From JAAEUB01 sp964550345 (lineage in GTDB: Bacteria > Pseudomonadota > Alphaproteobacteria > Rhodobacterales > Rhodobacteraceae), in contig CAZJYZ010000006.1 of assembly GCA_964550345.1 (NCBI GenBank), positions 28,350 through 92,349 of the forward strand: a stretch of 64,000 bases of DNA, written 5' to 3'. The notes below the pieces were generated by a model. It had not been told where the DNA came from. It did not search any database and was given only the letters and a program-made list of their open reading frames with translations. The position numbers were made by a program, and so were the translations under genes. This document shows, in pieces, positions 17,082 through 25,162 of this stretch; positions within the stretch are counted from its first letter, which is position 1; every line of letters begins with the position of its first letter.

Positions 17082-17420
17082 TTAGCGCCCGGCGGGGCCC
17101 TGGTAGCTGCGCTCAACTCTGGCCACCCTTAAAGTGTAGTTTTCATACCAGCGGGTTTTTCCAAGTTCCTGCGCCGCCAGATGTTCAACCTGTGCCTTCC
17201 AGTTCACGAGCGCGGCTTCGTCGCGCCAATAACTGACAGTGATGCCCAGACCCTCTGCATCACGGGTGCTTTCCACGCCCAGATAGCCCGGTTGCCCTTT
17301 GGCAAGTTCGACCATTTTATCGGCCATTTGTGCATAACCCACCGGGTCATTTGCCAGTTGGTTGGTGAAAATCACCGCGTAATAGGGTGGGTCCGGAAGG
17401 GGGGCGAATCTATCATTCAT
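17082..17420 (-). CDS. Antibiotic-biosynthesis-monooxygenase-fold (ABM) protein
   Basis: A 112-residue ferredoxin-like alpha/beta protein of the ABM/dimeric barrel type; GQPGYLGVEST followed by GITVSYWRDEAALVNWK is the family pattern. Members include small haem-degrading and quinol monooxygenases and many uncharacterised proteins, so no substrate can be named. It follows the VOC-family gene by 20 bp on the same strand, suggesting one operon. Confidence 0.85.
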   Translation of the reverse strand: MNDRFAPLPDPPYYAVIFTNQLANDPVGYAQMADKMVELAKGQPGYLGVESTRDAEGLGITVSYWRDEAALVNWKAQVEHLAAQELGKTRWYENYTLRVARVERSYQGPAGR

Positions 17421-17440
17421 CCCCCAGATTAAGGAGGTTT

Positions 17441-17983
17441 TCAGACGTCTGACAATTCTTTTTTATGCAGCCAGTCAGCGTGTTTAGGGGCTTTCTTGGT
17501 GCGCGTCCATTCCTCGAGCATGTCCCATTTCACTTCGTCCATACGGGCCAGCATGGCGTCCTCTTCCGGGTCAGGGCAAGCCAGTTCAACCCGGTGCCCA
17601 TTGGGGTCGAAGAAATAAATCGAATGGAAGATAGAATGATCAGTAACGCCAAGGACATCAACGCCGTTAGCTTCAAGATGTTCTTTGAATTCAATAAGTT
17701 CCGTGCGGTCCTTCACCTTAAAGGCGATATGCTGGACCCAGATTGGCGTGTTTTCATCGCGGCCCATTTCCGGTTTGGTTGGCAGTTCAAAGAACGCGAG
17801 GATATTGCCGTTTCCGGCATCGAGAAAAAGGTGCATGTAAGGGTCAGGTTCATGGGTCGAGGGCACATGGTCCTCGGCAATTGCCAGAACAAAGTCCATG
17901 TTCAGCATTTTCCCATACCATTCAACGGTTTCCTTGGCATCCTTACAGCGATAGGCCACGTGGTGGATTTGTTCGACTTTCAT
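17441..17983 (-). CDS. VOC-family (glyoxalase/extradiol dioxygenase fold) protein
   Basis: A 180-residue single-domain VOC protein. Candidate metal ligands are an N-terminal histidine in QIHHVAYRC, a second in PIWVQHIAFKV and a glutamate in GHRVELACP. The start is MKVEQIHHVAYR at 17983, with AGGAGCG upstream; the frame extends to 18040 without support. It may be a dioxygenase, glyoxalase-like or epimerase enzyme. Its promoter carries a perfect palindrome, so a dedicated repressor or activator probably controls it. Confidence 0.88.
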   Translation of the reverse strand: MKVEQIHHVAYRCKDAKETVEWYGKMLNMDFVLAIAEDHVPSTHEPDPYMHLFLDAGNGNILAFFELPTKPEMGRDENTPIWVQHIAFKVKDRTELIEFKEHLEANGVDVLGVTDHSIFHSIYFFDPNGHRVELACPDPEEDAMLARMDEVKWDMLEEWTRTKKAPKHADWLHKKELSDV

Positions 17984-18011
17984 TGCGCGCTCCTGATTTT
18001 TCTGTCTGGCA

Positions 18012-18040
18012 ATATTAGGTAGGCATCGTTGCAAATGCAA
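18012..18040 (-). promoter_or_regulatory. Sigma-70-type promoter of the VOC/ABM operon
   Basis: On the minus strand TTGCAT (18035-18040), a 17-bp spacer and TAATAT (18012-18017) form a near-consensus promoter, ending about 28 bp before the VOC start codon. It lies within the palindromic operator, so the binding protein would block or touch the -35 element. Confidence 0.65.
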
Positions 18041-18044
18041 CGAT
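18025..18044. promoter_or_regulatory. Perfect 9-2-9 palindromic operator
   Basis: ATCGTTGCA and TGCAACGAT are perfect inverted repeats with a 2-nt centre. The element covers the -35 hexamer of the VOC promoter. It is the right size for a dimeric HTH repressor; the protein is not identified. Confidence 0.75.
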
Positions 18045-18045
18045 A

Positions 18046-18124
18046 TTCAGACCGGTTTTTTGACCTATGGTGAGTTTCACCGGGCCAACAAGACGCGCCG
18101 GAGGCCGGTTCCGGTCTGAAACTC
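18046..18124. repeat. Two overlapping inverted repeats with a shared arm
   Basis: TTCAGACCGG (18046-18055) pairs with CCGGTCTGAA (18111-18120), and GAGTTTCA (18072-18079) pairs with TGAAACTC (18117-18124). The two right arms overlap at 18117-18120, so a transcript could adopt only one of the two stems. The stretch lies between the ABC-ATPase remnant and the VOC promoter. Confidence 0.5.
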
Positions 18125-18152
18125 TCGCATGCTCTGTAGGTGGCGGGGCGCT

Positions 18153-18563
18153 CTACTCAGCCGCAACCTTAATAACCGCGTCCATTTCGGCCAGCGCTTC
18201 ATCCGAGAGCTGACATTTGATCTTGTGGTTGCCCTCAAGGGTTCGCACCGGCGGCAATTTCGTGTCGCACAATCCGCCGGGCACCTTATCTTTCCAGTTG
18301 CAGCGGGTCTGGAACGGGCAGCCGGGGGGCGGGCTCATGGCTGATGGGATGTCGCCCTCAAGCACGATATGTTTCTTCTCAACTGACGTGTCGGCGATCG
18401 GCACGGCTGACAACAATGCTTCGGTATAAGGATGGTAGGGCGGGGCAAAAACCTGATCGGTCGTGCCCAGTTCGACCACATGGCCCAGATACATCACCAT
18501 CACCCGGTCGCTGAGGTAGCGCACAATGGAAAGATCATGGCTGATGAAGAGAAGCGTGGTTTT
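18153..18563 (-). pseudogene. Oligopeptide/dipeptide ABC transporter ATPase, 3' remnant
   Basis: Only the C-terminal part of an OppF/DppF-type ATPase remains. The homology starts at TTLLFISHDLS (the H-loop region), continues DRVMVMYLGHVVELG and PYHPYTEALLSAVP, and ends with the oligopeptide-transporter tail containing four cysteines, including CPFQTRCNW and GLCDTK. Walker A, the signature and Walker B motifs are all missing. The frame is closed by TGA at 18570-18572. Immediately upstream, in another frame, a start with a ribosome site (AGGGAG then ATGATGACG) is present, so the join looks like a deletion scar. Confidence 0.8.
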
Positions 18564-18569
18564 TAAGCG

Positions 18570-18872
18570 TCATCATTTTCTCCCTGTGACGTTTGGTAAT
18601 TAAAACTCGTGTAGAAAGAGTGGCATTTGTTTTATTTGTCCGCGTGGTAGAAATTGCCCAAAGACAATCGTTATGTGCGGTGTTGTGTTTGTCTGATGAA
18701 ACACACAGCCCCCCTTTGCGGCCCATTGCGCCCTCTTTGGTCGCGCGCGTCAATGGCCGAGATCGTCATTTCCTGTCACAAAAACGACATGTCTGAAGAT
18801 TAAAAGCGACATATCCGGCAAAAGCAAACATTCTTTCAGAACGTTTGAGGGATTTTCGATGTCTTAGAAGGA
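18570..18872 (-). other. Orphan 5' region between AraC gene and ABC remnant
   Basis: About 300 bp without a gene. On the minus strand it ends in a ribosome site and ATGATGACG, after AT-rich promoter-like sequence. It looks like the promoter and start codon of a lost gene, now cut after about 5 codons and joined to the ABC remnant. No RNA or repeat was recognised. Confidence 0.4.
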
Positions 18873-19685
18873 TCAGAATCCGCGGCGGAAATCAGATGGC
18901 GTGCGGCCAGTATGATTGTGAAAGGCGCGGGTGAAATAGGCCGGCGAGGCGAAGCCAAGCGCGCTGGCAATATCTTTGATCGGCATATGAGTTTCCGACA
19001 ATAGCCGGCGGGCTTCGTAATGCACCCGGTCGGCCAGGATTGCCGAAGCGGGGCGTCCGCATGCTTTGTTGCAAACCCGGCTCAGATGGGTAGGCGTCAC
19101 CCCAAGATCGGCGGCGTAATCACGTACAGACTTGGACGAATGAAAGTCAGTTTCGACAAGCGATGTGAAGGCAGCAGCCAGCCGTCCGGCAGCATTGATG
19201 GGGCGGGCCTCGTCTCCAAGCTCGGTCGCCGTGACCTGACGGCGCAGCCAGATCGCCAACAAGCCTGCATGACATAGCAAGGCGCCCTCGGCTTCTTCAC
19301 TGTCGCTTTGCATTTCCGAGGCGAGGTTTTCCACCATTCGGTTCAACTCGCCATGCAAGTCCGCATCCCTCAGGCGTAAATGCAGCTGGGAATCAGGCAG
19401 ATCAATCTGATCTTCTATTCCTTGCGGAAAAACAACGATCTGGCCATGAACCTGACTGGACATTTCAAAACCATGCATGGTGCCAGCAGGTAAAAACACT
19501 GCATTATGAGGGCCATAGCCCGCTGTTTGCCCGGCAATCGTGATGCGTCCCTGACCGCCCGTGAACCAGTAAAGCACCGGTGCGCCGTAGCTGCGCATCG
19601 CTTCTGTACGCCAGCGACCGCCCTTGGCAAGTCGGGCCAGCGGGATAATACGAAACGGGGAGGGCAGCGGTGTCGGTCGGTTCAT
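18873..19685 (-). CDS. AraC-family transcriptional regulator
   Basis: A 270-residue regulator with an N-terminal cupin sensor (about 30-100; TGGQGRITIAG, VFLPAGTMHGFEMS) and a C-terminal double HTH (about 165-265; SVRDYAADLGVTPTHLSRVC, IKDIASALGFASPAYFTRAF). The cupin suggests a small-molecule ligand. It sits on the same strand as, and upstream of, the ABC-transport remnant, which it may once have controlled. Confidence 0.92.
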   Translation of the reverse strand: MNRPTPLPSPFRIIPLARLAKGGRWRTEAMRSYGAPVLYWFTGGQGRITIAGQTAGYGPHNAVFLPAGTMHGFEMSSQVHGQIVVFPQGIEDQIDLPDSQLHLRLRDADLHGELNRMVENLASEMQSDSEEAEGALLCHAGLLAIWLRRQVTATELGDEARPINAAGRLAAAFTSLVETDFHSSKSVRDYAADLGVTPTHLSRVCNKACGRPASAILADRVHYEARRLLSETHMPIKDIASALGFASPAYFTRAFHNHTGRTPSDFRRGF

Positions 19686-20000
19686 GTTCTTATTGATCAG
19701 GCGTTTTTTGTGGCAGATTGGCAGTCCGATTATCGGTAACCTAATTGTTGACCCCTGTCGCCCGCAAATTAATCCTGAATAGATTTTTTACCTGTCACGC
19801 CGACGTGGTTTGGCCGGGGCATTGTGCCATTAACAATTGAAATCCTTAAGAACGCCAAGTTTTGAGTGGCCAAACCAAGCCTGCAGGTGATGCAGTTTTG
19901 TGACAGGTGCAAGAATATTCAACAATCGGGCGCATTCTGTCTAGGCGGAGTGAAAGCAAAAAGAATCAACCTAGAGGGGAGCGAGATGGGGACGGGATAA
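19686..20000. other. Structured non-coding region upstream of the AraC gene
   Basis: A 315-bp gap between miaA and the AraC gene. It contains an 11-bp palindrome CCGATTATCGG (19726-19736), and nested inverted repeats: ACCTGTCAC (19790-19798) with GTGACAGGT (19900-19908), and inside TGGTTTGGCC (19806-19815) with GGCCAAACCA (19868-19877). Two smaller hairpins lie within (ATTGT/ACAAT at about 19821-19837; CTGCA/TGCAG at 19881-19895). No T-run follows, so it is not a plain terminator. Confidence 0.55.
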
Positions 20001-20888
20001 CTATGTTTCAAACGGGAGCGCTATCTGCTCCCAGTCCTGCATCTGGCTGCGAAACCAGCTACGTTGGCGTTTTGCATATTGATGGCTGGCGATAATTGCC
20101 TGCTGGCTTGCCGCCTCAAGGGTCATTTCCCCCTTAAGATGGGCGATCAGTTCACGTGCGCCGATGGCCTTGGCGGAAGGTGCCGCCAGGTTCCAGTCGG
20201 TAAGATTGGCGCGGGCTTCTTCCAGAGCGCCTTGTTCCAGCATCAGGTCAAAGCGCCTGCTGATTCGGTCGCGTAGCCAGTCCCGGTCCGAGTTCAGGAC
20301 GAAGGCCGCGTATGTATCGGGAGGGAGAAGGGCAGGCGCGGTATCTGCCTGCCAGCTTGCCAGCCCCCGCCCGGTGCTCTGCAACACTTCCCAGGCGCGC
20401 GCAACGCGGGCTGGGTTGGCGTTGTCGATCTGCGCTTTTGTCTCTTCATCAAGCATGCCCAGCATGGCGGGCAGGCCTTGGTCACGTAAAAGCGCCTCGC
20501 CTTTGCGGCGAATGTCCGGCGCTGTGGGTGGGATGTCCGCCAGCCCGCGAGTCAGGGCGGTGAAATTCAGACCGGTGCCGCCAACAATAATGGGACGTGT
20601 ATCACCGGACAGATACGGCCGCACATCCCGCAGCCATTTTCCAACTGAATACGGCTCGTCGCCCGGCACATGTCCATAAAGAGCATGGGGGGCCAGTGCT
20701 TCTTCCGCAGGGCTTGGGCGCGCAGTAAGCACGCGCCAGTTTGCATAAACCTGAAGCGCGTCCGCATTGACGATGACCCCGCCTTGCTGTGCGGCAATCT
20801 CCAGCGCCAGCGCCGATTTCCCGCTGGCTGTCGGCCCGGCAATAAGGACTGGCAGGTCGGCCGGAATGTCGCGGATGATGTGTTTCAA
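20001..20888 (-). CDS. miaA: tRNA dimethylallyltransferase
   Basis: Adds the dimethylallyl group to N6 of A37 in tRNAs that read UNN codons. The P-loop AGPTASGKS is at 17-25, and the 295-residue length fits the family (DPP transferase fold, GGTGLNFTALTRGL motif). It is divergent from pyrH, with about 140 bp between. Confidence 0.95.
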   Translation of the reverse strand: MKHIIRDIPADLPVLIAGPTASGKSALALEIAAQQGGVIVNADALQVYANWRVLTARPSPAEEALAPHALYGHVPGDEPYSVGKWLRDVRPYLSGDTRPIIVGGTGLNFTALTRGLADIPPTAPDIRRKGEALLRDQGLPAMLGMLDEETKAQIDNANPARVARAWEVLQSTGRGLASWQADTAPALLPPDTYAAFVLNSDRDWLRDRISRRFDLMLEQGALEEARANLTDWNLAAPSAKAIGARELIAHLKGEMTLEAASQQAIIASHQYAKRQRSWFRSQMQDWEQIALPFET

Positions 20889-21031
20889 ATCAGGTACGCC
20901 CCAATATGTGTACGATTATGCGCCATTTTTCACTCATTTGTGCCACCTCAAGGCATTCCGGCATTGAACCCGGAAGTGTTTTCGGACATTTTGCTGCGAA
21001 AAGAAACATAAGAGCGGGGGTTCAGGGTTAA

Positions 21032-21781
21032 ATGAGCGAAAATGACGCGAGCGGCAAACCTGATATGGCCAACCCTGCCTATAAACGGGTGATGCTGAAA
21101 ATTTCAGGCGAGGCGCTGATGGGCGATCAGGGTTATGGCCTGCATCCGCCCACGGTTGCGCGCATCGCCGAAGAAGTACGCCGGGTGCACGCCATGGGGG
21201 TCGAGATCTGCATGGTCATCGGCGGCGGTAACATCTTTCGCGGGCTTCAGGGCTCGGCCCAGGGGATGGAGCGCACGACGGCTGATTATATGGGCATGCT
21301 GGCGACTGTTATGAATGCTTTGGCAATGCAGTCCGCCCTGGAGGAGCTTGGAGTTTTCACCCGCGTCATCAGCGCCATTCCCATGGATCAGGTCTGCGAG
21401 CCCTATATTAGGCGCCGCGCGGTTCGCCACCTTGAAAAGGGCCGGGTCTGCATTTTTGCCGCCGGGACTGGCAACCCCTATTTCACTACCGACACCGCCG
21501 CCACGTTACGAGCCAATGAAATGGCCTGCGAAGCGATCTTCAAAGGCACCAAGGTGGACGGTGTCTATGACAAGGATCCTGTGAAATTTGATGACGCCGT
21601 TCGCTATGACCGGGTTTCATACGACGATGTGCTGTCAAAACGGCTGTGTGTGATGGATGCAAGCGCCATCGCGCTGGCCCGCGATAATAACCTGCCGATA
21701 ATCGTGTTCTCGCTGGATGAGCCCGGCGGGTTTCGGACCATTCTGGCCGGTGAGGGGACCTATACACGGGTTGAGGGCTGA
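21032..21781 (+). CDS. pyrH: UMP kinase
   Basis: A 249-residue bacterial UMP kinase (amino-acid-kinase fold). Motifs are LKISGEALMG at the N-terminus, VIGGGNIFRG and the nucleotide-binding FKGTKVDGVYDKDP. It makes UDP for nucleotide and cell-wall sugar supply. It heads the envelope cluster, 43 bp before frr. Confidence 0.96.
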   Translation: MSENDASGKPDMANPAYKRVMLKISGEALMGDQGYGLHPPTVARIAEEVRRVHAMGVEICMVIGGGNIFRGLQGSAQGMERTTADYMGMLATVMNALAMQSALEELGVFTRVISAIPMDQVCEPYIRRRAVRHLEKGRVCIFAAGTGNPYFTTDTAATLRANEMACEAIFKGTKVDGVYDKDPVKFDDAVRYDRVSYDDVLSKRLCVMDASAIALARDNNLPIIVFSLDEPGGFRTILAGEGTYTRVEG

Positions 21782-21824
21782 CATATACCGGGCCCTGCGC
21801 GGGCCTGAATGAAAGAGGGTTGAT

Positions 21825-22388
21825 ATGGCTGAAGATATTGAAATTGACATGGATGATCTGGAACGGCGGATGGAAGGGGCTATTCATGCCCTCAGGACGG
21901 AATTTGCCAGCCTGCGCACCGGTCGTGCCTCTGCTGCCATGCTCGATCCGATCATGGTCGAAGCTTACGGCCAGAAGACCCCGATCAATCAGGTGGGCAC
22001 GGTGAATGTGCCCGAGCCACGTATGTTGACCATCAACATCTGGGACAAATCTCTGGTTAGTGTTGCGGAGAAAGCCATCCGCGAAAGCGGGCTAGGCATC
22101 AACCCGCAACTTAACGGCACCATTATCATGCTGCCGATCCCTGACCTGAATGAAGAACGTCGTCAGGAGCTGACAAAAGTGGCGGCGCAATACGCCGAAA
22201 GCGCCCGCATCGCCATCCGCAATGTGCGCCATCACGGCATGGATGCGCTTAAAAAGGCGCTGGCGGATGGAATGAGCGAAGACGACAACCGGTTGTGGCA
22301 TGACGAAGTGCAGGAATTGACGGACAAATATGTCGGCAATGTCGATGCGGCGCTGGAACATAAACAAGAAGAAATTATGCAGGTTTAA
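21825..22388 (+). CDS. frr: Ribosome recycling factor
   Basis: A 187-residue factor that with EF-G splits post-termination ribosomes. The family pattern LRTGRASAAMLDPIMVEAYG and the helical C-terminal half (ELTKVAAQYAESARIAIRNVR) are clear. The ATG follows AGAGGG by 9 bp. The pyrH-frr pairing is the usual arrangement. Confidence 0.97.
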   Translation: MAEDIEIDMDDLERRMEGAIHALRTEFASLRTGRASAAMLDPIMVEAYGQKTPINQVGTVNVPEPRMLTINIWDKSLVSVAEKAIRESGLGINPQLNGTIIMLPIPDLNEERRQELTKVAAQYAESARIAIRNVRHHGMDALKKALADGMSEDDNRLWHDEVQELTDKYVGNVDAALEHKQEEIMQV

Positions 22389-22466
22389 GCTGGTTTGAAA
22401 GTATTTAACAATTTTTAGTTAAGATACGTGTTGATTTAAGGTATTACTAAGAAAAAGGGGACCTGA

Positions 22467-23207
22467 ATGGTCGAGCAGGCGGAAAAAACACGTGGGGAAA
22501 AGGGGCAAGGCCCGGCCCATGTAGCGATTATTATGGATGGCAATGGGCGTTGGGCGCAGGCGCGGGGAAAACCGCGGCTGTTCGGTCACCATGCCGGTGC
22601 TAAACGCGTACGTGAAATTGTTGAAGCCTGCCCGGATCTGGGCGTTAAATACCTGACAATATTTGCCTTTTCGACAGAGAACTGGAAACGGACGCAAGCT
22701 GAAGTTTCCGGCCTGATGGGACTGTTTCGCCGTTATATCCAGAAAGAAGCGCGCGATTTGCGTGATCGTGGTGTGCGGGTGCGTTTCATCGGGGATAGGG
22801 TCAAGCTGGATGACAAGCTGGTCGATCTGATGGACGAGCTTGAGCTGATGACCTCGGAAAATGACCGCGTGCACCTGACCATCGCCCTGAATTATGGTGG
22901 CCGTGATGAAGTCGCGCGCGCCGCACGGCGGTTGGCGCATGATGTGGCGCTGGGGCGGGTTGACCCGAGGAACGTGGATGAAGAAACCCTGCCAAGGTAC
23001 TTGGATACTTACGTTTTACCCGATCCTGATCTGGTGATCCGCACCTCGGGTGAGGCGCGCATTTCAAACTTCCTGCTGTGGCAATCGGCTTATGCCGAGT
23101 ATGAATTCATTGACACGCTGTGGCCGGACTTCTCGGAAAAAGTTTTTGCCCGTATCGTCAATAATTACGCCGGACGCACCCGTTCCTATGGTGCGGTTGT
23201 ACGGTGA
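22467..23207 (+). CDS. uppS: Undecaprenyl diphosphate synthase
   Basis: A cis-prenyltransferase of 246 residues making the C55 lipid carrier for peptidoglycan and LPS. Catalytic D24 lies in IIMDGNGRWA; GHHAGAKRVREIVE and TIFAFSTENWKR are the substrate loops, and RTSGEARISNFLLWQSAYAE the C-terminal signature. Its end overlaps cdsA by 4 bp. Confidence 0.96.
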   Translation: MVEQAEKTRGEKGQGPAHVAIIMDGNGRWAQARGKPRLFGHHAGAKRVREIVEACPDLGVKYLTIFAFSTENWKRTQAEVSGLMGLFRRYIQKEARDLRDRGVRVRFIGDRVKLDDKLVDLMDELELMTSENDRVHLTIALNYGGRDEVARAARRLAHDVALGRVDPRNVDEETLPRYLDTYVLPDPDLVIRTSGEARISNFLLWQSAYAEYEFIDTLWPDFSEKVFARIVNNYAGRTRSYGAVVR

Positions 23208-23998
23208 GTGGCGCTGCCAACTGGTCTGATCTGGCGCCGCGAGTCGGCTCGGCGATTGTCATGGCGGCTGTTGGCATTGCCGCGATCTGGGCCGGGGGGG
23301 TCGTCTTTGGCGCTCTGGTCTCGCTGGTCTCGGGCCTGATCATCTGGGAAATTACACGCATGCTGGCGCCGTCCGAGAATGCCGGGGGCCATGTTCTGGC
23401 TTTGGGGTTGGGGGTATTTTGCGGCGTCGCGGTTTTTCTGGCCGGGTTTTTGCCCGGCGTGGTCGCGCTGACCTTATTACTGGCCGTTACCCTGGGCGGT
23501 GTGTTGACATTGGGTGCGGGCCGCGACCGCTCGCGTTTCGGCCTCTATGCACTCTGGGTTCTGATTGCGGGCTATGGGTTGACCGCTTTGCGGGCCGAGG
23601 GCGGGTTGATGGTGATCCTCTGGCTGGTCGCCTTGGTGATCGCCACGGATACGGCGGGTTATTTTGCCGGAAAAACCATTGGCGGGCCAAAATTCTGGGC
23701 ACGCATCAGCCCCAAGAAAACCTGGGCCGGAACCATCGCCGGCTGGATCGCCGCAGCTTTGGTTGGGCTGCTTTTTGGGGGTGTCGGGCTTATGGTGATT
23801 TCGGCGCTGGTCGCCTTTGCCAGCCAGATGGGGGACGCTGCGGAAAGCGCCCTCAAGCGCCATACTGGCATCAAGGACAGTTCAAACCTCATTCCCGGCC
23901 ATGGCGGGGTTTTTGACAGGTTTGATGCGATGATGGGCGCAGCTTTGGTTGTTACCGTGTTGAATTTGCTGGGCTTTACCTTTTTGGTGACAGGCTGA
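23204..23998 (+). CDS. cdsA: Phosphatidate cytidylyltransferase
   Basis: A multi-pass inner-membrane enzyme (264 residues) making CDP-diacylglycerol from phosphatidate and CTP. The family signature is complete: ALKRHTGIKDSSNLIPGHGG followed by VFDRFDAM near the C-terminus. The start is GTG, overlapping uppS; the stop overlaps the dxr start by one base. Confidence 0.95.
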   Translation: MSGAANWSDLAPRVGSAIVMAAVGIAAIWAGGVVFGALVSLVSGLIIWEITRMLAPSENAGGHVLALGLGVFCGVAVFLAGFLPGVVALTLLLAVTLGGVLTLGAGRDRSRFGLYALWVLIAGYGLTALRAEGGLMVILWLVALVIATDTAGYFAGKTIGGPKFWARISPKKTWAGTIAGWIAAALVGLLFGGVGLMVISALVAFASQMGDAAESALKRHTGIKDSSNLIPGHGGVFDRFDAMMGAALVVTVLNLLGFTFLVTG

Positions 23999-25132
23999 TG
24001 CGAAAGCTTTCGGTTTTTGGTTCAACCGGTTCCATAGGGCAAAACACCCTGGATCTTGTCGGCCGTGACCGGGACGCGTACCAGGTCGTCGCCCTAACCG
24101 GCGGTGCCAATACCGAGCTTTTGGCATGGCAGGCCCGTGAATTTGGCGCGGATATTGCCGTTACGGCGTATGAAGAACAGTATCAACCACTGAAATCCGC
24201 TTTGGCTGGGACCGGTATCGAGATAGCGGCCGGTGAAGCGGCAATTGCCGAGGCCGGTACGCGCCCTGTTGATCTGGTGATGAGCGCCATTGTCGGTGCT
24301 GCCGGGCTGGTGCCGGGCCTGCATGCACTGGAACAGGGCGCCACACTGGCCTTGGCTAACAAGGAAAGCCTTGTCACCGCCGGGGCGCTGATCATGGGCA
24401 CTGCACAAAAACATGGCGGGCGTGTCCTGCCGGTAGACAGTGAACATTCGGCGGTGTTTCAGGCGCTGGTCGGCGAAGATATGGCAGCGATCGAGCGGGT
24501 GATCATTACTGCAAGTGGCGGTGCCTTTCGCGACTGGTCGTTGGGTCAGATGCGTGCTGCAACGCTGGAGCAGGCCTCAAGCCACCCTAATTGGGACATG
24601 GGGCAAAGGATCACGATCGATTCCGCTTCAATGTTCAATAAAGCGCTGGAACTAATTGAAACACATGAATATTTCGCCGTTGATCCTAAACGTATAGAGG
24701 TGTTGGTTCATCCGCAGTCTCTGGTCCACGCCCTGGTTGGATTCAACGATGGTGCCCTGATGGCCCATATAGGCCCGCCGGATATGCGCCACGCCATCGG
24801 CTATGCTCTGAACTGGCCCGAGCGCCAGCATCTGCCGGTTGAGCGGCTGGATCTGGCCAAGATTGGCGCGCTGGAGTTTCGCGCCCCTGATGAGACACGT
24901 TTTCCGGCCTTGAAACTGGCGCGCGAAGTGATGGCTGAAGGTGGGTTGGCAGGTTCCGTATTCAATGCCGCCAAAGAAACCGCGTTGGACGCGTTCATCG
25001 CTGGCCAGATTGGTTTCATGGATATGGCCGATATTGTTGCAAGGGTGCTGGATCTGGGTCACGAAACTGCCACAATGAACCTTGATAACGTGCGCGCGGC
25101 TGACCACATGGCCCGAAGGCAGGCGCGCGATT
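23998..25132 (+). CDS. dxr: 1-deoxy-D-xylulose 5-phosphate reductoisomerase (3' end lost in gap)
   Basis: Second enzyme of the MEP isoprenoid pathway. It has the NADPH-binding GSTGSIGQNT at 8-17, metal-binding VDSEHSAVFQ, and SGGAFRDW. The frame is intact for 378 codons up to the assembly gap and lacks only the last residues. A TAA at 25149-25151 just past the gap could be the stop, but it is in frame only if the true gap length is not 10. Uncorrected, the frame would read into rseP, which is not real. Confidence 0.93.
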
Positions 25133-25142
25133 NNNNNNNNNN
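25133..25142. other. Assembly gap (10 N)
   Basis: Ten N bases in the last codons of dxr, 20 bp before the rseP start. The number is probably a placeholder. Confidence 0.95.
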
Positions 25143-25162
25143 GGAATGTAAGAGGGGGCCAG

